Origin: an uncultured Eubacteriales bacterium
GTDB taxonomy: Bacteria > Bacillota > Clostridia > Christensenellales > Aristaeellaceae
NCBI GenBank assembly: GCA_900550955.1
Contig: URUF01000003.1
Span: 28,147 to 92,146 of the forward strand
DNA length: 64,000 bases
Direction: 5' to 3'
Part shown: piece by piece, positions 49,442 to 57,172 of the stretch
Position numbering within the stretch: position 1 is the stretch's first letter
How the letters are laid out: every line of letters begins with the position of its first letter
The notes under the pieces: generated by a model
Seen by the model: the letters and a program-made list of their open reading frames with translations, nothing else
What the model was told of the DNA's origin: nothing
Databases searched by the model: none
Program-made: the position numbers and the translations under genes

Positions 49442-50317
49442 TTACTCACCCAGCCTTTTGGCGATATGCCGCATGATTTCCACAGCCATGTTTACGCCGG
49501 TACATTCCAGCGTGGTTTTGAAATGCGCGTTGGAGTTGACCTCGCACAAAATGGGGCCGTCCTTGCCAAAGAGCACGTCCACGCCCGCAAAATCCAGGCC
49601 GAGCACCTCGCAGGCGCGTATGGCCAGCGCGCTTTCCACAGGCGTGGGGGAATAGGGGGCCATAGCGCCCCCGCGGCTTAGGTTGCTGCGAAAGTCCCCG
49701 TCGGTGCTGCGGCGCAGGATGCTGGCCACCACGCGGCCCCCCACAACGTTCAGGCGGGCGTCGCGCCCGTAGCTTTCGTGAACCAGCTCCTGAAACAGCA
49801 GGGGCGTTCCCGCAAGCGAGCGCACCTTTTCGCGCAGCGCATCCACATCGTGAAACAAATAAACCTGCTGCCCAAAGGAGCCAAAGCACTCCTTCAGCAC
49901 AACGGGAAAGCCCAGGCTGTTTGCGGCTTCCTGCACAAAGGCAAGCGTTGTATAGCCTACGGTTGAAAACGTTTTGGGCGCGAGAATGGTGCGCGGCAGG
50001 GGAATACCCGCCTGCTTTAGGCGCAGATAGGTAAGCGCCTTATCGTCGCACCACAGAATGCTCTGCGGGGAGTTGAACAGCCTTAGGCCGCGCTGCTCAA
50101 GCTGCCGGGCCAGGTGAACATCCTTATCCCAAAAGAGCACAAAGTCAAAGGCCGTGGAATCAAAGGCGGGGGTATCCACAATGGCGCTCAGCTCCGCATT
50201 GGCGCGCACCTCCAATTCCATGCCCTCGCCGTGCGCGGCGGAGAGCAGGGTCATATAGATATCGTCAAACTTGGTGGTGCGCAGGAAGGCGTTGACTACC
50301 ATCAAACCGCGATACAT
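49442..50317 (-). CDS. RimK-like ATP-grasp ligase (first of a pair)
   Basis: 291 residues. Clear ATP-grasp ligase: 'GFPVVLKECFGSFGQQVYLF' (ATP lysine and loop), 'LLFQELVHESYGRDARLNVV', and the metal site 'GPILCEVNSNAHFKTTLE', with the canonical Glu-Val-Asn. Close in style to RimK and lysine-biosynthesis LysX. AAGGAG precedes the ATG. It follows the amidohydrolase-like gene by 17 nt and abuts the second ATP-grasp gene with no gap, so the three form one operon. Confidence 0.9.
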   Translation of the reverse strand: MYRGLMVVNAFLRTTKFDDIYMTLLSAAHGEGMELEVRANAELSAIVDTPAFDSTAFDFVLFWDKDVHLARQLEQRGLRLFNSPQSILWCDDKALTYLRLKQAGIPLPRTILAPKTFSTVGYTTLAFVQEAANSLGFPVVLKECFGSFGQQVYLFHDVDALREKVRSLAGTPLLFQELVHESYGRDARLNVVGGRVVASILRRSTDGDFRSNLSRGGAMAPYSPTPVESALAIRACEVLGLDFAGVDVLFGKDGPILCEVNSNAHFKTTLECTGVNMAVEIMRHIAKRLGE

Positions 50318-50334
50318 AAGGCTCCTTCTTTCTA

Positions 50335-50964
50335 TCAGGCTTGGAGCGCCAGCGCCGCCTCATGAAGGGCGGCCAGCACATTTTCAAACTGTTCGTCGGG
50401 ATAGCCCTCCAGCAGGAAGCGGGTATTGAGCTCCAGCTGCAAAGCGGGCGTTCCCTGGCGGGCGACAGCGGCGCTTACGGTGTAGGGCGCGGCGGCGGAA
50501 AAGGGGTCGTCCATCGTGACGGGCGTTAGCGCATGGCGCTCAAAAATTTGGCGAATCTGCCCGGGCGCGGCGGTAAGCCCCCGCAGGTTCTGCCCATGGC
50601 CGGTGCCTATACACAGCGCCATGGGACGCCAAGGCGCAAGCTGATGCAAATCCAGCACGCAGCGCACGCCGCCCCGAGGGATGAATTGGCACAGCGCGTC
50701 GCGGTACGGGCTTTGCGCATCGTGGTTAGCGTCGTCGCCCATGTGGCGGGCCTTGTAGATGCAGGGCACGCCATACCGCCGGTTCAAAAGCAGGCACAGC
50801 ATGCCGGTATAGCGCTCCGCCTGCTTGATGCCGCCGCCGCGCGTTTGCGGCACTGCATGCGGCGCGCTGAGCATCACCGTTCCCTCGCCCGGCAGCAGCA
50901 CAAAGGATTCCTCGTGCGTGGAATCGGAAAAATAGCGCAGCGCTTCTTGGGTATCCTGCCGCAT
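50335..50964 (-). CDS. N-formylglutamate amidohydrolase-like protein
   Basis: 209 residues. It resembles the N-formylglutamate amidohydrolase (FGase) family: 'VMLSAPHAVPQTRGGGIKQA' near residue 30 for the metal His region, 'DDANHDAQSPYRDALCQF', 'VLDLHQLAPWRPM' and 'LQLELNTRFLLEG'. The family cuts N-acyl amide bonds with a zinc ion. With two amide-forming ATP-grasp enzymes next door, it may trim or recycle an N-acyl amino acid; this is inference. ATG at 50964 after AAGGAGG. Confidence 0.75.
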   Translation of the reverse strand: MRQDTQEALRYFSDSTHEESFVLLPGEGTVMLSAPHAVPQTRGGGIKQAERYTGMLCLLLNRRYGVPCIYKARHMGDDANHDAQSPYRDALCQFIPRGGVRCVLDLHQLAPWRPMALCIGTGHGQNLRGLTAAPGQIRQIFERHALTPVTMDDPFSAAAPYTVSAAVARQGTPALQLELNTRFLLEGYPDEQFENVLAALHEAALALQA

Positions 50965-50996
50965 GGCCTTGCCTCCTTGCGCATCGTCCTGCGCTG

Positions 50997-51521
50997 TCAA
51001 AGAATTACGCGCCAGGCCTCCACCAGCCGTTCCAGGCTCCACGCCGCGTTGGCGGCGCTGGTGGAGGGCAGCGCCATGGCCGGAAGGCCGCAGCTTTCCC
51101 CACAGTGCTTGCGGTATGCCGCATAGGCGCGCTGGCCATTGAGAAACACGCGCTCAATCGCGCTAGCGTTCAGCAGGGAGGCGATATCGTTAGGCACGGC
51201 GTTGCGGATGCTTTGATCGCTGCTGCCAACAATGTCGCAGCTGGCAAGCGCGTCCCAGAGGGCCACGCCGTGGCGCAGCGCAAAGGCGCGGCGCTCCTGA
51301 ACGCCCAGGGGAAGCGACTCCTGATAAAGCGCGGCCAATACGCGCCAAAAGCGGTTTTGCGGATGGCCGTAATAAAACCCAACCTCCCGCGAGCGCACAG
51401 AGGGAAAGGAGCCCAGTACCAGAACGCGGGATTGGGCGTTCCATACGGGCGCAAAGGGATGGACGACATGCGCAGGCTGGCGCGGCACATCCTTCACCGT
51501 CCTTTCAACGGGTACAAGCAT
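50997..51521 (-). CDS. DNA-deoxyinosine (hypoxanthine-DNA) glycosylase, UDG superfamily
   Basis: About 174 residues from the ATG at 51521 (start uncertain; GTG codons at 51497 and 51488 are alternatives with ribosome-like sequence). 'RVLVLGSFPSVRSREVGFYY' followed by 'GHPQNRFWRVLAAL' is the signature of the UDG family that removes hypoxanthine, and 'LPSTSAANA' is the second active-site motif. It starts base excision repair of deaminated adenine. Leads a leftward row 32 nt before the amidohydrolase-like gene. Confidence 0.88.
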   Translation of the reverse strand: MLVPVERTVKDVPRQPAHVVHPFAPVWNAQSRVLVLGSFPSVRSREVGFYYGHPQNRFWRVLAALYQESLPLGVQERRAFALRHGVALWDALASCDIVGSSDQSIRNAVPNDIASLLNASAIERVFLNGQRAYAAYRKHCGESCGLPAMALPSTSAANAAWSLERLVEAWRVIL

Positions 51522-51685
51522 AGCAGAATCACGCGCGCGGCGCAAGAGGAATAGCACGCCCTTCCAAAAACAAAAGCGCCGCCTTGCCGCGGCCCTTTAC
51601 GCCTTTGCGCCGTTTTGTTGGTCACACTGTGTATAGATTTTTTCCCCGGCGCTCATGCTAATGCCAAAAGAAGGGGGAAGCGCCT

Positions 51686-52777
51686 ATGAACGGGCTGATG
51701 ACGGAGCGGGAATGGCGCAGGCAGGCGGTGAGGCCCAGGCGCGCGCATCCGGTGTGCTGGGGCGCGCAATGCGTGATGGCGGGCAAACGCGGGGCGCTCA
51801 AGCAGGACAAGGCCTTTCGCGCCTTTTTGCTGCTGACGGCATGCATGCTGGCCGTGGCGCTGCCCATGCTTGCCCCCAAAAGAAAAAGGAGCGAATATCC
51901 CATGGCGGCGGTGCAGGCCAGCGCGCAGCAGGCCCAGCCGCGTGAGGTAAGCTGCGTAAGCTATGCCATGCCGGATGGCGTCGCGCTTCGATCTGTTACC
52001 TATACGCGGGAACAGCTTCTGCGCGGCAAGCTGCTGGTTGTGGACGCGGCGCATGAGCTGCCCCGGGACGCGCCGGCGCCCAACACCATGAGCATCGCGG
52101 CCTATGGCAGGGGCATGGTGCCTGTGAATGATTTGAAAATTCAAAGCGGCCGGGATACCATTCAGGCGCTGATCCGGCTGTTTGACGCGCTCAGGGCGCG
52201 GGACGTGGGCGGGCTGAGCGTATGGCGAGGCACCCAGAGCGCGGCGGAATGGCGGATTGAGCAAATCAGCAGGATACGGGCCAGGGCGGAAACGGCGACG
52301 CTGCAAGAAGCCGTTGAACGCACCCTGCGCGAAAGCGAGGACCCTTGCCTGGCGGAGGGCTTGCAGGAATATACCGTGGAAATACGCCTTTCCACGGGCG
52401 ATGCGGCAGAGCCCGATTCACGCGCCCTGGAGGCTACGCCCCAAGGCCGCGCGCTGCTGCAACTGGCGTGGCGCTGCGGCTTTATACAGCGCAGGCCCGG
52501 CGCAAAAGGCGCGCTGGCGTACCGTTTCCGCTATGTGGGGCAGGCGCACGCCACGGCGATGACCTATTTGAACCTGGGCCTGGAGGAATATGCGCAATGG
52601 CTGCACCAGAAGGGGACGCTTACGGTGTATGAGAACGGAGCGCCCAAATACGTTATCCTTTGCAAACCCATGACCGGCACGCATATCGAGCTTTGGCTGC
52701 CCGAGGGCGCAAGCTGGGATGTAAGCCTGGACAATCTTGGGTACGCCGTGGCCGCCTGCACCCTCAACGGCCAATGA
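51686..52777 (+). CDS. Degenerate D-Ala-D-Ala carboxypeptidase (VanY-like pseudoenzyme)
   Basis: 363 residues. One N-terminal membrane helix (about 45-63), then a region that follows VanY from 'KLLVVDAAHELPRD' to 'AWRCGFIQRRPGAKGALAYR' and 'FRYVGQAHATAMTYLNLGLE'. The zinc and catalytic residues are gone: the S-x-H-x-x-G-x-A-x-D motif is replaced by 'STGDAAEPD' and the second His of the Trp-His pair before RYVG is absent. It therefore probably binds wall material or a partner rather than cutting. Its C terminus is intact beyond the motif. GGGGGA precedes the ATG. Convergent with the radical SAM gene. Confidence 0.7.
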   Translation: MNGLMTEREWRRQAVRPRRAHPVCWGAQCVMAGKRGALKQDKAFRAFLLLTACMLAVALPMLAPKRKRSEYPMAAVQASAQQAQPREVSCVSYAMPDGVALRSVTYTREQLLRGKLLVVDAAHELPRDAPAPNTMSIAAYGRGMVPVNDLKIQSGRDTIQALIRLFDALRARDVGGLSVWRGTQSAAEWRIEQISRIRARAETATLQEAVERTLRESEDPCLAEGLQEYTVEIRLSTGDAAEPDSRALEATPQGRALLQLAWRCGFIQRRPGAKGALAYRFRYVGQAHATAMTYLNLGLEEYAQWLHQKGTLTVYENGAPKYVILCKPMTGTHIELWLPEGASWDVSLDNLGYAVAACTLNGQ

Positions 52778-52781
52778 GGCC

Positions 52782-53714
52782 TTACAGGTGCTCCAAACCG
52801 TCCCGATAGCTACGAAGGGCGGCTTCATCATAGGCAAGGGAAAAGGCGTGCAGCTCGCCCAGCAGCTTTTCGCGGTCACGGGGAAGCTGCCCCTCCACCC
52901 ATAGGGCGTTGGAAGCGCCCAGCGACGCAAAATATACGGGAATGGCAAGCTGCTCAATCAGGATTTGCAGCTCATCCAGCTTTTCCATTTCACTTTCCTC
53001 CATCCATAGGCCGCGCTGGATATCCTGATACAGCCGGGATTGCGGGAAAACCGTGAGCATGGAGGAGCCGATACGCCGGGGATGCAGCCGGTTAAATACC
53101 TTGGCGGACAGCGCGGCCCCCTCCTTGCCGCGCCCCGCCCCTGAAATGCCCGCAAGATAGAAGAAATGATAGCCGATGCCCGCCTCGTCCAGGCGGCTGC
53201 ATTGGGTTAGGATATCTTTGGCGGTATAGCCCTTGTCCATAAAGGCGAGCGCTTGCTCATCCCCCGTTTCCACACCGATGGTGAGGCCGTCGTAGCCTAG
53301 CTGGCGGAGCTTGCGCAGCTCGCCGTCCGTTTTGGAAACGGCATCGGTTACGCGGGCAAAGCAACCGATGCTTGCAACTCCCGGAAAATACCGGCGTATT
53401 GCCCCGGCCAGCCTCGCAAGCCGCGCGAAGCTAAGCGCAAAAGGGTTGCCTCCCACCAGATAAGCGCGCTCAAACCGCTGGCTTTCAAGCCCGAAAAGCC
53501 TGCGGCGCATGCGGCCGTCCGGCGCGCCGCAAAGCATTTGCGCCTCGGCCAGGTCGCTTTCAACCGTTTCCATAGGCGATACGCGGAAGGAAAAAGGCAG
53601 ATCGTCATATAACGTACAAAATTTGCAACGGTGGTGCGTGCAGCCCGCCGTTACCTCGATCAGCAGCGAGCCGGCTTCATAGGGCGGCCGCCAGATGGTT
53701 CCCGTAAAATGCAT
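52782..53714 (-). CDS. Radical SAM protein of unknown substrate
   Basis: 310 residues. The [4Fe-4S] motif lies at about residues 25-33 in 'TAGCTHHRCKFCTLYDD' (Cys-x4-Cys-x2-Cys rather than the usual x3), as in a known clostridial subfamily with GCTHN-type motifs. 'AYLVGGNPFALS' and 'LTIGVETGDEQALAFM' are the SAM-binding strands of an Elp3-like barrel. Substrate not known. ATG at 53714 with AAGGGAG upstream. Divergent from an HxlR regulator with a large inverted repeat in the shared gap. Confidence 0.9.
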   Translation of the reverse strand: MHFTGTIWRPPYEAGSLLIEVTAGCTHHRCKFCTLYDDLPFSFRVSPMETVESDLAEAQMLCGAPDGRMRRRLFGLESQRFERAYLVGGNPFALSFARLARLAGAIRRYFPGVASIGCFARVTDAVSKTDGELRKLRQLGYDGLTIGVETGDEQALAFMDKGYTAKDILTQCSRLDEAGIGYHFFYLAGISGAGRGKEGAALSAKVFNRLHPRRIGSSMLTVFPQSRLYQDIQRGLWMEESEMEKLDELQILIEQLAIPVYFASLGASNALWVEGQLPRDREKLLGELHAFSLAYDEAALRSYRDGLEHL

Positions 53715-53796
53715 ATTGTCCGCTCCCTTCAATGTGGCGTAAAAGAGGCGCGCTCTTTTCACCACAAGGGTACAGGCGCTCGCGCTTTAAAACAAG

Positions 53797-53854
53797 TACG
53801 GTCTTTTTTTGCGGTTAAAGGCCTTTGGGAGCCTTACGCCAATAAAAGACCGTA
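53797..53854. promoter_or_regulatory. Long inverted repeat in the divergent gap (possible operator)
   Basis: TACGGTCTTTT (53797-53807) and AAAAGACCGTA (53844-53854) are perfect 11-nt inverted copies 36 nt apart; the right copy ends 2 nt before the minus-35 of the HxlR gene. They may be two HxlR sites or a hairpin. Confidence 0.5.
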
Positions 53855-53856
53855 TC

Positions 53857-53885
53857 TTGCCAGCCTGCCGGCCGCGCGTTATACT
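53857..53885 (+). promoter_or_regulatory. Promoter of the HxlR gene
   Basis: TTGCCA (53857-53862), 17 nt, TATACT (53880-53885), 21 nt before the TTG start. Confidence 0.75.
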
Positions 53886-53906
53886 GTCAGGCGGGAGGGG
53901 AGAGGC

Positions 53907-54275
53907 TTGGCGGAGAACAAATTCACCACGCGGCAGGCGCTGGCGCGCTGCGTGCCCATGAGCCTGCTGCAAAGCGTGCTGGGCGGCAAGTGGAAGATAT
54001 TGATCCTTTGGTATGTGGCGGCGGATGGCGTGCAGCGCTTTGGCGAGCTAAGCCGCCGTTTGGAGGGCATTAGCCAAAGCACGCTTACCAAGCAGCTGCG
54101 GGAATTGGAGCGCGACGGATTTTTGCATCGAAAGGTCTATCAGGAAGTACCGCCCAGGGTGGAATATACCCTGACGGAGCTGGGCCTTAGCTTTGCGCCG
54201 CTTTTATACGCCATGCTGGAATGGAGCGAAAAGCGCCTGTGTCCCGGATATGAGAGCCCGTATCAAAGGGCTTGA
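53907..54275 (+). CDS. HxlR-family winged-helix transcriptional regulator
   Basis: 122 residues from a TTG at 53907 (GGGAGGGGAG just upstream; the promoter sits right before it, which excludes longer starts). HxlR marks: 'VLGGKWKILILWYVAADG', 'RFGELSRRLEGISQSTLTKQ' and 'EVPPRVEYTLTELG'. A Cys at residue 14 near the start of the domain may be the redox-sensing Cys seen in YodB/HypR-type members. Divergent from the radical SAM gene and probably controls it and itself. Confidence 0.9.
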   Translation: MAENKFTTRQALARCVPMSLLQSVLGGKWKILILWYVAADGVQRFGELSRRLEGISQSTLTKQLRELERDGFLHRKVYQEVPPRVEYTLTELGLSFAPLLYAMLEWSEKRLCPGYESPYQRA

Positions 54276-54301
54276 GCCTTAAGGGTGAAAGCCGGAATAT
54301 C

Positions 54302-54346
54302 AAAACAGCCGCGCAACCCGTTTCAAAAAGGTTTTGCGGCTGTTTT
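54302..54346. terminator. Bidirectional terminator between the HxlR gene and sdaAA
   Basis: AAAACAGCCGC (54302-54312) pairs with GCGGCTGTTTT (54336-54346). Confidence 0.88.
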
Positions 54347-54354
54347 AGAGCGGT

Positions 54355-55200
54355 TTATTCGCGCCGCGCGCAATGGCAGGCGGCGCAGCCGCCTTCGCCG
54401 GTTTCGCGCAACGAGGGCGGCATGGCGTCGCCCACGTCCTTCATGGCCAGGAGCATTTCGTCGCAGGGGATGGGGCATTCCACACCGCACAGCGCCATTT
54501 GCGCGGCGCACAGCGCCTGCGATACCCCGCCCGCGTTGCGGTACACGCAGGGCACCTCCACAAGGCCGTGTACGGGGTCGCACACCAGCCCCAGCATGTT
54601 CATAAGCGCAAAGGCGCACGCGTGCGCCGCCGCCTGCGGCGTTCCGCCGTACAGTTGCACAAGCGCCGCCGCGGCCATGCCCGCCGCCGCGCCGCATTCC
54701 GCCTGGCAGCCGCCCTCGGCCCCGCTGATGGTGGCCTGAAGCGCGATAATGCGGCCTATGCCCGCCGCCGCAAACAGCGCGAGCACCAGCTCGTCATCCG
54801 TAAAGCCCTCTTGCTCCTGGGCGGCCAGCAAAGCGCCGGGCAGTATGCCGCAGCTGCCGGCCGTGGGCGCGGCCACGATTTTGCCCATGCAGGCGTTGTA
54901 TTCCGCAATGGACAGGGCGTAGGCGCAGGCCTTGTCCAGCAGCCCAAAGCGGGCGGCCTGCCCCTTTGCCATTTTGGCGGCCTGCCCGCCCACCATGCCG
55001 CTTACGCTACGCAGCGAGGGGGAAAGGCCGGCCTGCGCGCTTTCGCGCATCACGTCCAGCCGGGCATGCATGCGCGAAAGCAGCCTATCGCGCCCGCAGC
55101 CATCCTGCGCCGCCTGCCAGGCCAGGGCCGCCTCGCCCAGGCTTCCGCACAGCCGCGCGGCCTCCACAAATTCCGCGACGGTGCCTATTTCCGTATGCAT
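54355..55200 (-). CDS. sdaAA: L-serine dehydratase, iron-sulfur-dependent, alpha subunit
   Basis: 281 residues. It deaminates L-serine to pyruvate and ammonia using an oxygen-sensitive [4Fe-4S] cluster. 'KIVAAPTAGSCGILPGALLA', 'ATISGAEGGCQAECGAAAGM' and 'CDPVHGLVEVPCVYRNAGG' hold the cluster Cys and the serine site. It starts 2 nt after sdaAB. Two-subunit form typical of Clostridia and Bacillus. Confidence 0.96.
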   Translation of the reverse strand: MHTEIGTVAEFVEAARLCGSLGEAALAWQAAQDGCGRDRLLSRMHARLDVMRESAQAGLSPSLRSVSGMVGGQAAKMAKGQAARFGLLDKACAYALSIAEYNACMGKIVAAPTAGSCGILPGALLAAQEQEGFTDDELVLALFAAAGIGRIIALQATISGAEGGCQAECGAAAGMAAAALVQLYGGTPQAAAHACAFALMNMLGLVCDPVHGLVEVPCVYRNAGGVSQALCAAQMALCGVECPIPCDEMLLAMKDVGDAMPPSLRETGEGGCAACHCARRE

Positions 55201-55202
55201 GC

Positions 55203-55868
55203 TTACGCCTCCTTTGCAGCCAGATAAGCCACATGATAAACGTCCTTCAAGGCGGAAAGGCGGTCAAGCAGGGCCTGATCGGCCGCGCCGTCCAATTCAA
55301 GCGCAACCATGGCCTGCCCGCCCTGCGAGCGGCGGAATACGCGCATGGTGGCAATGTTGAGCGCGCTGGCGGCCAGCTCGCCGCTGATGTGGGCGATCAT
55401 GCCGGGCGTATCGTGATGGGTAATGACCAGCGTGTTCTCATGCCCGGAGAAGCCGGCCTCCAGCCCGTCGATGGAGCGCACCACGATTTCGCCGCCGCCA
55501 ACGGAGGCGGCCTCCACGCGGATGTGGCGGCCATCCGCGCCGTCCACATCCAAAATCACGGTGTTGGGATGCGCGCCGCGCAGCTCCGCGTTATAAAAGG
55601 TATAGCGCAGCCCTACCTCGCCGGCGCGGCGCAGGCTGTCGCGCAGGCAAAGGTCGTCCACATCCATGCCCAGAAGGCCGCCTATGAGCGCCTTATCCGT
55701 GCCATGCCCCAGGTACGTTTTTTGGAAGGAGCCGTATAGCCCGATGCGGGCTTCAACCGGCTCGCTTCCCAGCAGCATGCGCGTAATTTTGCCAATGCGC
55801 GCCGCGCCCGCCGTATGCGACGAGCTGGGGCCCACCATCACAGGGCCGATGATATCAAAAAGATCCAT
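55203..55868 (-). CDS. sdaAB: L-serine dehydratase, iron-sulfur-dependent, beta subunit
   Basis: 221 residues. N-terminal domain 'DIIGPVMVGPSSSHTAGAAR' (PSSSHT signature) and a C-terminal ACT domain (about 145-221, 'LVITHHDTPGMIAHISGELA') that may sense serine. Forms the enzyme with the alpha subunit encoded right after it. GGGAGG precedes the ATG at 55868. Confidence 0.96.
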   Translation of the reverse strand: MDLFDIIGPVMVGPSSSHTAGAARIGKITRMLLGSEPVEARIGLYGSFQKTYLGHGTDKALIGGLLGMDVDDLCLRDSLRRAGEVGLRYTFYNAELRGAHPNTVILDVDGADGRHIRVEAASVGGGEIVVRSIDGLEAGFSGHENTLVITHHDTPGMIAHISGELAASALNIATMRVFRRSQGGQAMVALELDGAADQALLDRLSALKDVYHVAYLAAKEA

Positions 55869-56031
55869 GGACGCCTCCCTGTTTGCCGGCATGCAGAAAG
55901 CCGGTTCGTTCCTTGCGGTTTTTCGATAAAGCGGCATAAGCGGGCATGCTTTGGCGGGCATAGGGCGCATCGCACGCGCATGCGCACGCGCAAAACGCGC
56001 CTTTTGCCTTGCCGCGCGGGAAAGGAGCCGC

Positions 56032-56520
56032 TCAAGCCTGCGCGCTGCCCGTATCCAGCTCCATAAAGCAACGGTAGCTGTGAAAGCCCATCGCCTCATA
56101 AAAGCGGCGCGCATCTTCGTTAAAGGCCCACACGTCCAGCTCCACACGGGCAAAGCCACGCGCCCGCGCATCCGCGCGGATGGCTTCCGCCAAGGCACGG
56201 CCAACGCCCTCGCGCCGGTGGTTCGCGTCCACGCAGAATTCCTCCACGTGTACAAAGCGCCGGGCCAGCATATAGGGGTTGGCCTCCCGCGAAATATCCT
56301 GGGTGACGGCATAGCCCAGCACTCTTTCGCCGCGCGCCGCCACCAGCACCCGTCCGTTTTCCCGCTGCATAAACTGCCGGGCCAGCTCCCCGTGCGCCGC
56401 GGAAGCGGGGAGAAACAGATCGGGCCTGCCCTTGTGGTGCAGCTGCTGGATGCACGCGCGCAGGGCGTTTACCTGCTCCAGGTCGCCGGCGCGCATTTCC
56501 CGCACAGCAATCTCACTCAT
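56032..56520 (-). CDS. GNAT-family N-acetyltransferase
   Basis: 162 residues. Acetyl-CoA loop 'HRREGVGRALAEAIRADARA' and the motif-B region 'LDVWAFNEDARRFYEAMGFH' are clear. Substrate unknown. Its first 8 nt overlap the end of the yigZ-like gene, so it is part of the T-box operon and translationally coupled. Confidence 0.92.
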   Translation of the reverse strand: MSEIAVREMRAGDLEQVNALRACIQQLHHKGRPDLFLPASAAHGELARQFMQRENGRVLVAARGERVLGYAVTQDISREANPYMLARRFVHVEEFCVDANHRREGVGRALAEAIRADARARGFARVELDVWAFNEDARRFYEAMGFHSYRCFMELDTGSAQA

Positions 56521-57172
56521 GCCCTGCGCCCTCCTCTGCCTCCTCCGCCCAGGGGGCGTAGCTTTCCTCCTCCAGCAGGGATTCGATGCGCCCGTCCGTT
56601 ACGCGAACCAGCTCCGCGCGCACGGCTTCGCTGTCCGCGCTTTTTACGCTCAGCTCAAAGGCGACGGCGGCGGTGAACTCGGTGCTTTCCAGCCTGGCGG
56701 GCAGGCTTTTGAGCGCATGCTGCACCTTGTCCCACAGGGGGTAGGCCACCTCAAACAGCCAGGTTTCGGTGGGGTGCATCTGGCATACCTGGGCGGCGTT
56801 CAGCGCCAGCGCGCAGGTGTGCGAATAGGCGCGCACCAACCCGCCCGCGCCCAACAGCACGCCGCCGAAATAGCGCGTTACCACCACGGCGCAATCCACC
56901 ACGCCGCGCGCCTTCATCACCTCTATGATGGGCAGGCCGGCGGTGCCGCCGGGTTCGCCGTCGTCGCTGTAACGCATCACGCCCGCGTTCTGCCCTATGA
57001 TATAGGCATAGCAGTTGTGCGTGGCGTCGCGGTGCCGGGCGCGGATACGGTCGAGGAAGGCAAGCGCCTCCTCGGCCGTTTGCACCGGCGCGGCATATCC
57101 AATGAAGCGGCTTTTATTGATGATAACCTCGTCGCTGGCTTCCTTCAGCAGCGTTTTGTAGCATTTTCTCAT
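56513..57172 (-). CDS. yigZ: YigZ/IMPACT family protein
   Basis: 219 residues. UPF0029 N-terminal domain ('INKSRFIGYAAPVQTAEEAL', 'RDATHNCYAYIIG', 'DDGEPGGTAGLPIIEVM', 'VVVTRYFGGVLLGAGGLVRA') and a C-terminal DUF1949 domain. Relatives of eukaryotic IMPACT; thought to act on translation, role unproven. The ATG at 57172 overlaps the tyrS stop by 4 nt. Confidence 0.94.
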   Translation of the reverse strand: MRKCYKTLLKEASDEVIINKSRFIGYAAPVQTAEEALAFLDRIRARHRDATHNCYAYIIGQNAGVMRYSDDGEPGGTAGLPIIEVMKARGVVDCAVVVTRYFGGVLLGAGGLVRAYSHTCALALNAAQVCQMHPTETWLFEVAYPLWDKVQHALKSLPARLESTEFTAAVAFELSVKSADSEAVRAELVRVTDGRIESLLEEESYAPWAEEAEEGAGHE

